Shown: one piece after another, positions 10,870 to 22,116 of the stretch
How the letters are laid out: each line of letters starts with the position of its first letter
Position numbering within the stretch: the first letter of the stretch is position 1
Program-made: the position numbers and the translations under genes
From: Linnemannia elongata
Taxonomy: Eukaryota; Mortierellomycota; Mortierellomycetes; Mortierellales; Mortierellaceae
NCBI GenBank assembly: GCA_036320915.1
Contig: JAXBDG010000003.1
Span: forward strand, 2,294,001-2,358,000
DNA length: 64,000 nt
Direction of reading: 5' to 3'
Notes under the pieces: model-generated
Told to the model about the DNA's origin: nothing
Databases searched by the model: none
The model's input: the letters and a program-made list of their open reading frames with translations, nothing else

Positions 10870-11223
10870 CTAGTGGAGTTCGTTTGCCTCTCTTATTATT
10901 GTTTTGTCCTGCCGGTGACGTCTAACAGGTGATTGGAGGAGCGATAGAAAGAATAGATGATGGAAGAGAGAAAAGTGAAGAAAGGTGGATTAAAGAGCGA
11001 ACGATATATGAACCTGATTTTATTTATGTGATCAAACTGACGCCAAGATGTTCAAAGCGCGTTTGTTCGTGATCGTCTCCTCTAACGTTAATGGCGATGT
11101 GAGAGCAAAAAGTTAGAAATAAAATACAGGCGAAAAAGATCTGGGGGATGAACGTAAGAGTTAGGATGAGCATTTCAAAAACAAAGTCGAAATCACAAAA
11201 AGTATTATCACTCATGCTGAACA

Positions 11224-11597
11224 CTTTAGTTGGGCATGTGTGCAAAGTAGAGGGAAATGGCCGCACTGTCGAGGGAGAAGAAAATGGGCGGTTGGATGTC
11301 CTGTGGTTAGTTTATGCGTATTGACATCACCGTCGTAATGTAGTCTTCTTCTCCCCCCTTTAGTTCCTCCACGCCCTCCATACCATCGGCATTTTTCTCA
11401 TCTTCCACACCTTTTCCTCCTCTGTCTTTGTCAAGCTTCGAGTGAAGTGATTATTTTTAGAGGGAATTACATGACGCGTAGACGATACCTTTCCCCTGGG
11501 AAAGGCAAAGGAAGGGTATTAATTGGAAAAACAGAAATGGACAGAAAACATTAATATGGAGTGAACTGAAAAAAAGCAATAAACTTAACAATCAGTA
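11224..11597 (-). pseudogene. Captured fragment of the spacer gene's 5' part (right Helitron)
   Basis: Mirror of 2162-2535, with the same damage. It lies about 3.1 kb upstream (in minus-strand sense) of the intact relative starting at 8099, separated by the Tc1 and Rep/helicase remnants. Confidence 0.65.
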
Positions 11598-13397
11598 TAG
11601 CGCATAACAGACAGTAGAGAGCGTAAGTGTCTTCCAACCTACGTCCTATCGCGAAGTATAATTGGAAACCTTGGTTCAGAAGGAGGTTTATTATTTCCTT
11701 AGGGTGCTTTTTCCATTGTTAATTTGATTAGTAGAGATAAAGATTGCAGTTCTGAGAGAAATGGGAATAAGGAACATAATAAGAGAAAAAAAAGGAAAAA
11801 AATATGGTGTAGGCCTCAAGGCATTTATTTTTATGGCACGGGAGTATTTTAGTTACCCTTTTTTTCAATGAAGTGCATTATATGAGACATCAGCCCCTAT
11901 GTACTGATGTCCCTAGCTGTATGGCTGCTCCTGTGTATTAAGCATATAGCCGTGCATAATAGAGAACGGTCTCTTTCTTCACATTGACTATCAAGTTCAT
12001 ATACACTAACATTTTCAATATAAAGTTAACTGACATGGTTAATAATAAACTGGATTGCCAATGCACCCACTGAGAATAAAGCAGTATTTACAATGGACAA
12101 TGCATTGGTGCAATAAAAAAAAAAAAAAAAAAAAAATGTTAATCTTCAATTGGCAGAAGGAGACGCGAACAAAAGGCTAAATCCGCAATGATCGACCATC
12201 AACAGACAATGGGGCACTTGGAGAAAAAAAATAGGTCCAGTGAACGCACTCTAAATACAGGAACATGGTGGTCAGAAACAAAAAATGAAAAGGCATCGGG
12301 AAACTTGAACAACAGTAAGGGCCGCGGATGATCAGAGGCAACAATAGAATTGGACAATCAGAAAAAAGGGGCAGTCACAACATCGCCTTGCATAGATGTC
12401 ATCACAGAAGTGAAAACGACTAAGCCCACCCAAAATAAGATACAAAACAACGGTGAGCCGCACACCCATTGCATGGCACATTAACAGCCAAACCAAGCAA
12501 AGAAAAGACAGGAATGAGAAAGGAATAAGAAAGGAATAAGAAAGGAATAATAAAAAAAAAAACGTAAAGAAGGTTTATGCGTGCGAGTGTTTAAAAAAGT
12601 CTATTCAATATGTAATGATACGATTAAAAAAAGGAAAGAGGGAACCTTCAATCACAATGCTTGAGAAACGAATCAATCGCCATGCTAACGACAGCTGCTT
12701 CCAGCACCAAGCATCGTCGACTTCTCATAGTCAAGAGCCTGCTGGCCATTCTCAAGGTCAACTTACTCAAGAGAGCTAGGATCTTTACACAATCTGTCGC
12801 CTCTGATAACGCGGTCTCTAAATAAACGGTTTATAAAACCGCTTGAGACGTTGCCGCAACGACATCCAGCAGTACCAATAGGCTCCCTACCATCCACAAT
12901 AAGGAGTGACGATAGAAGCAGTAGTAGGAACATGATACAACATTGTATGAAGTGTAGAGAGAGAATGATGAGTGAGAGGAAAGAGAGAGAGTGATGAGAG
13001 GGAGGTAGAGAGAGGGAGGAGAGGGAGGGATAAGAGGGAGGGATGAGAGGGAGGAAGAGAGGGAGGAAGAGAGGGAGGAAGAGAGGGAGGAAGAGAGGGA
13101 GGAAGAGAAAGAGATGAAAGAGCGGAAAGAGAGGGTGAGGAAACGAAAACACAAAGGAGGGAGGGATTTCAAGAAATGCAACGAAAAATAAGTAAAAAAA
13201 GGAGAGGGTAGAAAAAAAAAAGAGAGAGAGAATTGTCCGAAAACAAAAAAAAAAAGAGATAGAATTGTCCGAAAAGAGGGAGAATTGTCCGAAAAGAGGG
13301 AAAACAAAAAAGAGAAACGTAAAACCGTTTCAAAGTTCATAAGTCCCATAAGTCACGTGAATTGGGCAAACTCAAAGATTCCTTTAAGAGTGTTAGA

Positions 13398-13425
13398 TTC
13401 CTTTAAGAGTGTTAGATAGAACATA
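13398..13425 (-). repeat. Extra partial Helitron 5' terminus (28 bases)
   Basis: On the minus strand these 28 bases end with TCTAACACTCTTAAAGGAA, the first 19 bases of the Helitron, directly followed by the full Helitron start at 13,397. On the other side they abut GCGCTA (13,431-13,426), the end of the neighbouring 5' segment. They look like a tandem start left by imprecise 5' end choice, or like nested insertion in an older end. Confidence 0.65.
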
Positions 13426-15120
13426 TAGCGCATAGCAGAGAGTAAAGTTTAAGTACCTTCCAACCTGCGTCCCATCGCGAAGTATAATTGGAGGCCTTGG
13501 TTCAGAGGAAGGCTTATTATGTCCTTTGGGTGTTTTTGCCATTGTTGGTTTGATGAGTAGGGGATGAAGCTATGTGGTTGTGGGAGAAATTCGAAGGTGT
13601 GAACATAATAAGAAAGAAGAAAGAAAACACATATAAAGGCGTTGGCCTCAAGAGGTTTTATTGACGCGGTACGGTTTTTAAGAAACGCATTATGTAAGAC
13701 ATCGGCCCCTAAGTACTGATGTCGGTAGCTGCATTGGGCTGCTCCTGTGTATTAACTCTGCAGCCTTGCATAATAAAGAACAGACTCTCTCCTCCCATTA
13801 ACTACCAAGTTTTAGGTTGACTGGCATACTAAAAAAAAAATGGCAGAATATGCAAGGCACCAACTGAAAAAAAAGTATCCTCAATGGACAATGCAATGCA
13901 TCGGTGCAACAAAAAAAAAGAACTAATCCTCCATTGGCAGAGAGAACGCGAACAAAAAGCTGAATCCATAACCACAGGGAGAAACTCGGAGAAAAAGTTA
14001 CATGCACAATGACCGACCATGTCAGCAGACAGAGATAAAGTTAGGGGGAAAATAGTTATAGTCAACGCAGTCTAAGTCCAGGAACAAACAAAAAAACGGT
14101 TGTATGGGTGATCAGCAACAAAAAATGAGACAGGAATTTCATAACCTGGAACAACAGTATAGAGCGGCAAATCAGAAGCAACTATGGATGGCATTGGTCA
14201 ATCAAAAAAAGGGGTAGCCACAACATCGCCTTGAATAGAGGTCACAGCAGAACTTAGAACGACTAAGCCCACTCATGTTAATAAGGTAATAAGACAAAAA
14301 AACAATAGTAAGCCGCACATCCATTGTAATAGTATGATTAAAAAAAGGAAGGAGCGAACGCGTTCAATCACAGTACTTGAGAATTAATCGCCACGTCAAC
14401 GATTGCTGCTTCTAGAGCATCAAGCATCAATGACTCCTAATAGTCAAGAACCTGCTGATCATACTCATGGTCAACTTACTCAAGAGAGCTAGGATCTTCA
14501 CACAATCTATCGCCTCTGATAAAGTAGCCTGTAAGAGAGCGGTTTGTAGGACCGCAAGTCGACATCCAGCAGTTCCAAAGCCTCCTTACCGTCTACAATA
14601 CGGAGTGTCGGTAGAATCAGTAGTATAAGAACATGACTGGAGAACATTGTATGAACTATAGAGAGAGGAAAGAGAGAAAATAGAGAGGGAACGACAACAT
14701 GAGCAACTGAAGGGAGGAAGGAATTTTAAGAAAAAATGGAGGAAAAAAAGAGTAGAGACAGCGAAAAAAATAAGCAAAAAAAGGAGCGGTTGGAAGAAGT
14801 AAAAAAAAGAAAAGAAAAAAAGAGAAGAATTCTCCGAAAAAAAAAGAAAAAGAGAGAAAAAAGAGAAGAATTGGCCGAAAAAAAAGAAAAAGAGAGAAAA
14901 AAAGAGAAGAATTGGCCGAAAAAAAAGAAAAAAGAGGAGAATTCACCGAAAACAAAAAAGAGAACAAATAGAAAGGAAGATGATTGGACCAAAAAGGTAT
15001 ACAAAGGGAGGTGATTGGACAACAACTGTGACCAAAAGTAAAACCGTTTCAAAGTTCATAAGTCCCATAAGTCACGTGAATGAATTGGGCAAACTCAAAG
15101 ATTCCTTTAAGAGTGTTAGA
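13426..15120 (-). repeat. Diverged copy of the Helitron 5' segment, probably the native upstream region of the spacer gene
   Basis: Read on the minus strand, it starts TCTAACACTC at 15,120 and ends TGCTATGCGCTA at 13,426. It parallels 363-2161 throughout, with substitutions and indels: the GTCACGTGAAT word, GA/CT-rich repeats, the GATCCTAGCTCTCTTGA-GTAAGT site, and the CCAACCTGCGTCCCATCGCG-type end. It holds no conserved reading frame. It may be an older Helitron carrying the gene, or the gene's own promoter region from which the Helitron 5' part derived. Confidence 0.6.
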
Positions 15121-18100
15121 ACATTTGTTCAATGTCATCACTTTTCGTACAATGCTAGCTCACCATTTACTTCAATACACTCTTTTTGAACATTGACATT
15201 ACCGTTTTCATTTGCCAAGCATTGATCTCACTGTGAATATTGTTCTTTCTCTTTTTGACGTGCAAAGTGCCGTTAGCGAGCATGTACTTAAACCGTTAGC
15301 GAGTATTTACTTTTCCTTTCGTCGCACATTGAAATGGATGAGCACCATCACTGAAATGCATTCTACAGGCGAAAGACTAAGCTTCAATCTGTTTCAAGTA
15401 CTATGATTCATCGTATGACATTGTTTTCTAAATGTTGAGAACTAACACAACTCGGAGCATTTGTATAGAACATATTCAAACATTGCCTGCATTATGTCCG
15501 TGATACAGAGGGAGTTTGGAGGTGTCATGACGCTATATTGTCCAATTACCGAAGTTTGTAAAGTACAGCACAATAGGTTGTGAGGACATAGCCTACTTTT
15601 ATTGTATACCAAGCTACCCTGTTTTCTTTTCCCCTTCACCATTTTCCTTCCTCAGTTACATACTCCTAAATAAGACACAATGTCAACACCGCTGTTACAA
15701 GTCGAAAACAACCTAAACCGCATCCCTATCGATTCATTGGGTTTACCAATGCTCTCCCTTCCATGTGAGCTTTACAACCCACTTTTTCAACCTCAACTTC
15801 AAGACTTCCAACAACACACCATAGAGATAAATCCTTCTACATTACAAGCATATGAAGAACCGTACAACTATGTACCACTTTACTCCCTCACAGATCATCC
15901 GTTAAATTGCAACCCTCTTTTTTACTACGACATCCATGCGCAACAATTCCTACCATTTGAGCAACAAGTAGTACAGCCCTTCACTACATCTCCATACACA
16001 CCAACTACCATAACTCAATGTGCAACATACCCACCCTCTTCCAAGGCATGCGACAGTTGCCTGCGACCAGGCCATCACAACTCTTTGTCCACAAAGTGTG
16101 ACAACTATAGGTAAATCTCTCCCCCCCGCTCTTCTGTTTATTACTGCATATCTTTGTTTTGAACCACATGTACTCTTACTATATTGACTTATCTCAATAC
16201 TCCTCCTTTCTTACTAAGACCACCCATCAAGAAGCAACGTTTTTGCAACACATGCAATGGGACAGATCATTGTCGCTCTTCTTCCCATTTGTGTAAGGGG
16301 CACAGGACACACTGTTCAACATGTCATGGTACAGACCACTCCAGGTCCACATCTTATTTATGTCCTAAGAGACAGTATGACGTGTAGGTGCACATTCAAA
16401 CGAACACTTTGACTGAGTCTTGACCGCATCTGCTTTAGCATGAAAATGTCTGCTATAACATTTAACATAACACTACGATGTATTATCACTTGCACGCATA
16501 GCAACAACACCAGTGCAAATAAACCAACAAAGGAGGCAACCACTTCAGCAACCCCTTTATCAAGAGCTATGGAGTCCTTGCCAAACGACTACAATGAAAG
16601 CGGGAGCGACATCGACTATGTCCACTATGTTTCCGATGACAGTGACAACGATCTCACAGATGACGATGATGAAAGCTCCTTTGTTCCACACAGGTATGAA
16701 CCTATTGTTTTTTTGGGAAGGCTAATGAGTAAACATGCAATTGCGGGAATCTGAGGCAGACGTAACGGGTGTGAACAGAAAATAAAAATGAAAATAAGTG
16801 AGGAGAGTGTAATAGAAGAGTAGAAATATATTGTACTGCAAGACAAGAAGAGAAGTAAACTACAGGAAGGCGAGGTATTGAAATGTTGGGGGCCAGGGCA
16901 AAGGAACAGAATGAGTTGCTAAAGAATAGCAGTAACACCATTCATCTTTGTAAACACGTACAAGCCACTAATGCAACTCTTTTATTATTGTACCATCATA
17001 CAGTCATGCCGAGGACCTTCCTCTACCCGTACCTTACCCACTTTCCAATAAAGCCCGCGGCATCTGCGCCACTTGCGGGAAAACATCACACCTTACAAAA
17101 GCAAACCGCCAATGTCCCTTCAACACGATTCATACTGTACCAATCGCGCGGCGCCCATTCACACAGGGTCTTATTTGCGGACCAGACGTGAACGAGAAAG
17201 AGATGCGCCATAACTTACAAGCAATGACAGAGTGCCCTCACTGCCACGCTTTGGTATGGATACAAGAACGCTCAGCCGGCTCAAGGACCAACCCAGTCTT
17301 CTCGATATGTTGCAGCAAGGGACAAATCACCCTTCCACAAATCATGCCTTACAACAAAATCATGGATCTATTGCGAGGCAAAACATTCTATCACAACATC
17401 AGAAAATACAACTCAGCAATGGCGTTCGCCTCCATGCGATGCAATCTAGACCACAATCTTGCCAACAATAAGAAGGGCGCATTCACCTTTCGCATTAGCG
17501 GACAGATTATGCACAGAATCGGATCAGTCTTTCCAACAAACAACAAGACCCCTGGATTTTCGCAAATATATTTTTACGATCCCGACATGCAGGCCACCCT
17601 CCGAAACAACGTCTTCAAGAACACACTAAGCGTCACTCGACTAAAGGACCTCGAGACATGGTTGACATCAATCAACCCATTCAGCGGCATATACAAATCT
17701 ATGCGGGAACATGAACTCAACTACCACGATGCTCAGCACAATAACCTCACGTTCATCATCCGAGGCGACATTAACAGCACTAGCAACAATCAACGCCAAT
17801 ACCAATATGACAAACCTACAACAACAGAGATTGCTGTCTTATTTCCGGACAGCGGCGACAGCTTCCTCGGTGACAGGGACATCATACTGGAGACACACGA
17901 AGCCAATCCCAACTTCCCATTTACACGCATCTGGGAAACCCATCCATCCTACGACGCACTTTACTATGTACTCATGCACCCAGCAGGAGAGCATGGTTGG
18001 ACATACCAAGTCTACCTCAAAAACAGCTTCAAGCATAACCCCTTTGAGTGGTTCTACATGCACAACAACACTGTCATTAACAACGCACCCTTCAACAATC

Positions 18101-21100
18101 ACCAGCAATATTTCATTGCCACCAACACCAATGGAATCGACACCTCAACAGAACATCAACAAGAAAGCAACAATTACAACAACAACATCATCGACATTCT
18201 GGAAAGTTACGACCTCCCTTCCGCGCAACTCACCGACTACAACCAACAGACGCATGAAGAACACCTCAAAGAAGACTCTTCACACTTTATCTCTTGCAGA
18301 GAGTTCTACGCCTACCGCCTACAGATGCGACCATATTCCATCACCGACCGCAGATGTTACACCCTTATGTTCGGCCGGCTCTTGCAACAATACATCGTCG
18401 ACCAGTATGCCAAAATTGAGGGTAATCGCCTACGGTGGCTCCGCGACAACCAAGACGAATTCTTGACAGCACAGCACCAAGGCCTCGCCGACGCCTATAC
18501 CGCAAACGATGGCACAACCACCAGCGACATCGGTCACCCAACTGTCCTTCCGTCGTCCTTCACTGGAGGACCCCGACACATGCAGCAACAATTCCAGGAC
18601 TCAATAGCAATAGTAAACCGACTCGGCAAACCCGACTTATTTATTACCTTTACTTGCAACCCCAAATGGCCAGAGATCACTAAGTACCTCATCGGAGGAC
18701 AGACAGCAACTGACCGCCCAGACCTCACCACACGGGTCTTTGCCGTCAAACTCAGGGCGCTACTCGATGACCTGCTTTTGTATGGCGTGTTGGGCAAAGT
18801 AATTGGATACTGCTGGGTCGTGGAATTTCAGAAGCGAGGACTACCACACTGTCATATCCTTCTCATCCTCCATCCTGATCACAAGCCCAAAACACCTGCA
18901 GACTATGACACCATTGTTTCCGCCGAACTCCCCGACAAAGACAAACACCCGTTGACGTACGCTTCCGTTACCCGCTCGATGATCCATGCACCTTGCGGCG
19001 AGCAGCACAAACACCAACCTTGCATGGTAGAAGGTGCTAATGGCAAATGGTACTGCTCCAAGGGATTTCCAAAGTCACTACAAGACACTACTATTGCCCA
19101 GAAGGACGCATACCCGCTTTACCGCCGCCGGCAAGGACCTTGCCATATCAATCGACACAACCAACCAATCGACAACTCTTGGGTTGTTCCGCACAATGTG
19201 TGGCTCACGACCAAGTACGATGCCCATATCAATGTCGAGATCTGCCACTCTATCAAAGCGGTGAAATATCTGTACAAGTACGTTCACAAGGGTCATGACC
19301 GCGCCAAAGTTGGTCTTGCGAAAGACTCTGCCCGAGATGAGATAACCGAATATCTGGATGCCAGGTATGATATTTATACAATGTTTACTTCAAACACAAA
19401 GAAATACAATGATGTGTACTTACTCCTCTAGCAAATACCAATTCTTAATCTAGATACGTCTCTTCCTGTGAGGCCATGTGGAGAATACTCAAGCTTCCTC
19501 TTCATGGACATTCGCCTACTGTCTTTCGGCTTCAAGTCCACCTACCAGGACAACACTTGGTCACGATAAGAAAAGGAACGACCGTAAAGCAGGCAGTTGA
19601 AAAGAACAGCGACAGCATGTTGATGGCCTATTTCAAACTCAACGCCACCAACAACGACGCAAAAAAATACACCTACTACAACCTCCCGGAACACTACACC
19701 TACGACCACAAGGCCCGTTCCTGGCACCCACGACATCAACAAAATGCCATCAGCCGCATATTCACCGTCCATCCCAAAGACGGCGAGCGATACATGCTGC
19801 GCGTACTGCTTATGCACGTTCCTGGCGCCAAAAGTTTTGAGGAGTTAAGAACATATCAAGGTCGCACCTATGGATCTTTTTGGGCGGCAGCTCAGGCGCG
19901 GGGACTTCTCAAAGATGACGCTGAATGGATCAACTGCCTCGAGGAAGCCGAGAAATTGCAACACCCTCGACACCTCCGCTATCTTTTTGCCACGATTCTT
20001 ACCTGTTGTGCACCTTCCGACCCAAAACGCCTGTGGACTTTATTTGCGGATGCACTTTCTGCTGATTTTGTTTACAAGGCAAGACGGAGCCGGCTTTACC
20101 CCGCGAATGACAAACAAGCTGGAATTGACGCCAAGAACAACACCTTACACCACCTCAACACTCTCCTGTTGGACATGGGATCAGGTCTCGAAAAATACCC
20201 AACACTGCCCCAGCAAACCAAAAACAACATTATCGAGTTGCCGACGGACCCTTACAACGACCTAGAACGAACACACCATGAGCCAACCATCATGGAGTAC
20301 GCACAACTCGCCATAACCCACTTGACACAACTCAATGAAGAGCAGAAAACAATCTTCAACATCATCACAGTAGCCATATCCAACAACACAAAGGAGCGGC
20401 TTTTTTTTATTGACGGGCCAGGTGGAACAGGCAAAACCTTTCTCAACAATACACTCATAGAGTACACGCGGGGACACCTAAAACGACCTGCGGTCGTCGT
20501 CGCCTCATCAGGCATCGCCAGTATCATCTTGCACGAGGGACATACAGCACACTCAGCACTCGGCATACCACTCACTATCGACAAGCACACCTACTGCAAC
20601 CTTACCAAAAAGTGTCTACTTGGCAAAGCAATCATCGACGCGTCAATCATTTTCTGGGACGAGGCACCAATGTTGCACAGAAAAGTGTTTGAATGTGTCG
20701 ACCGTACCTTCCGACATCTGATGGATAATCCAAACACCCCTTTTGGCGGCAAACTCATCGTCTTCGGTGGCGACTTTCGACAAACACTACCAATCGTTCA
20801 ACACGGCACACAACTAGACGTCACCAACGCATCACTGAAAAACTCAACAGATATCTGGAACCACATCACAACATTCAACCTAACGAAAAACTTGCGGATT
20901 GGAGACAACACAAAGCACCAAGCCTACGTCAACTATTTGCTTAGAGTAGGAGACGGCACTGAGCAAACGTACAGCAACGGGATCCACCACGACTACATCA
21001 AGATACCAGAAGAAGTGATCCTTCAGCCAACAGGAGAAAACACTGACGACAACTATGAAAAACAACTCATACGTGCCATCTTCCCCAACATCGAAGAACC

Positions 21101-21860
21101 AACCTTCAACCCTAACACACTGAGCGACAGAGCAATCTTATGCCCATTGAACGTTGACGTCAACAGAATCAACGATCTCGCCACCAACATGTTCCATTCA
21201 GACAATCAAAAAACATACACCAGCATCAACTACACCGATATCAACCCCGATGACGTGGTCCATTTTACACCAGAGTACCTTGGCACACTGGACGACAATA
21301 GCCTCCCACAACATATAATTACACTCAAAATCGGTCAACCAATCATCCTTTTACGTAACGTTTCAACAAAACGAGGAATGTGCAATGGCACACGACTACA
21401 AGTAACAAAACTCGGCGAATACGTTATAGAAGCAAAGATCATTGCAGGATCATTCACTGACAACACCGTTCTCATCCCACGAATTCCCCTCACCTCAAAG
21501 GAAGACGGCACCTCTCCAATTAAATTCACACGCTTGCAATTTCCAATCCGACCTGCTTTCGCTCTTACCATCAACAAGGCGCAAGGACAGACACTAACAA
21601 CAACGGGTGTCTATCTAAACCAACCTGTTTTTTCACACGGGCAACTATATGTAGCTCTTTCCAGATGTTCAAACCCAGACAACCTAAAAGTCCTTATTCT
21701 TAACGCTCCCACAATGCTTCGACCTTCAAACACACCAACATCACCCTTTACAACAGTCGAAGGATATTATACTAGAAACATAGTTTTCAAAGCAGCGCTT
21801 TAACAGCGCAGCTCAATTTAACAAGCATACAGAAAACCAAATAAATAGATACCACATTGC

Positions 21861-21895
<35 letters not shown>

Positions 21896-21905
21896 AACGC
21901 CCTAG
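15121..21905 (+). mobile_element. Autonomous-looking Helitron (5' border not located)
   Basis: It contains a complete Rep-helicase gene (15,680-21,803). It ends TGGCAACGCCCTAG at 21,905 followed by T, the same terminal bases as the small Helitrons. A run of about 30 A immediately precedes that terminal word. I could not identify the 5' TC terminus; it should lie between 15,121 and the gene start. Bases 15,121-15,679 hold AT-rich sequence with no gene that I can see. K1 starts only 211 bases beyond the 3' end. Confidence 0.8.
15680..21803 (+). CDS. Helitron Rep-helicase (RepHel) with N-terminal CCHC zinc knuckles, five exons
   Basis: Rolling-circle transposase. Exons inferred from GT-AG sites and frame: 15680-16110, 16219-16374, 16502-16693, 17004-19364, 19454-21803. 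They join in frame to 1829 aa. The N-terminus has four C-x2-C-x4-H-x7-C knuckles (C124, C153, C176, C281) and an Asp/Ser-rich acidic stretch. Next comes the Helitron N domain (CPHCHALVW, FSICCSKGQITLP). The Rep nuclease follows with LITFTCNPKWPEI, the HUH pair in GLPHCHILLI (H875, H877) and the two tyrosines of KYLYKYVHKG (Y1015, Y1019), which nick and join single-stranded DNA. The last part is a Pif1-type SF1 helicase with GPGGTGKT (1368-1375), FWDEAP (D1449, E1450) and the C-terminal TINKAQGQT and YVALSRC motifs. No stop or shift is seen once spliced, so it may be functional. Introns 1 and 2 are supported only by site quality and phase; intron 4 restores the family motif LDARYVSSCEAMWRIL. 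Confidence 0.88.
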
Positions 21906-22116
21906 TGCTGTAAACAAATAAAGAAACATTTGGCGAGGAGAGCATCAGTCTCTTTTTTTTTCGTTTCCTTTTGTCCTTCTCCCTTCTCATGTTCTCTTGC
22001 CCTTTCTTCTCTCCCCCAGCCTCCCAGTCATCAGCACCTCGGATACACCACCTTCACTACCAACGCACCCACTTTCGACTCCAGAATATACACACTGCAG
22101 GATACATCCATACTCC
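21906..22116 (+). other. Short leader between Helitron end and K1
   Basis: Only 211 bases separate the Helitron 3' end from the K1 start codon. The stretch is T/C-rich like the leaders of the other kelch genes but lacks the GATAAGG block found 400-460 bases upstream in K2-K6. Confidence 0.7.

Larger units (their letters stand above)
8100..13397 (-). mobile_element. Non-autonomous Helitron, copy 2 (right arm of the inverted repeat)
   Basis: Reverse complement of 363-5659, with the same TC start (at 13,397) and CTAG end (at 8100). Corresponding reading frames translate identically in both arms. The 3' flank reads T-ACTGATTG, the first bases of the spacer gene. Beyond the 5' end is a second, partial 5' terminus (13,398-13,425). 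The near identity implies very recent transposition or an inverted duplication. Confidence 0.8.

Noticed and set aside
17711..18466. 251-codon frame inside the autonomous Helitron gene
   Set aside because: Thr/Ser-rich out-of-frame shadow of the Rep coding exon.
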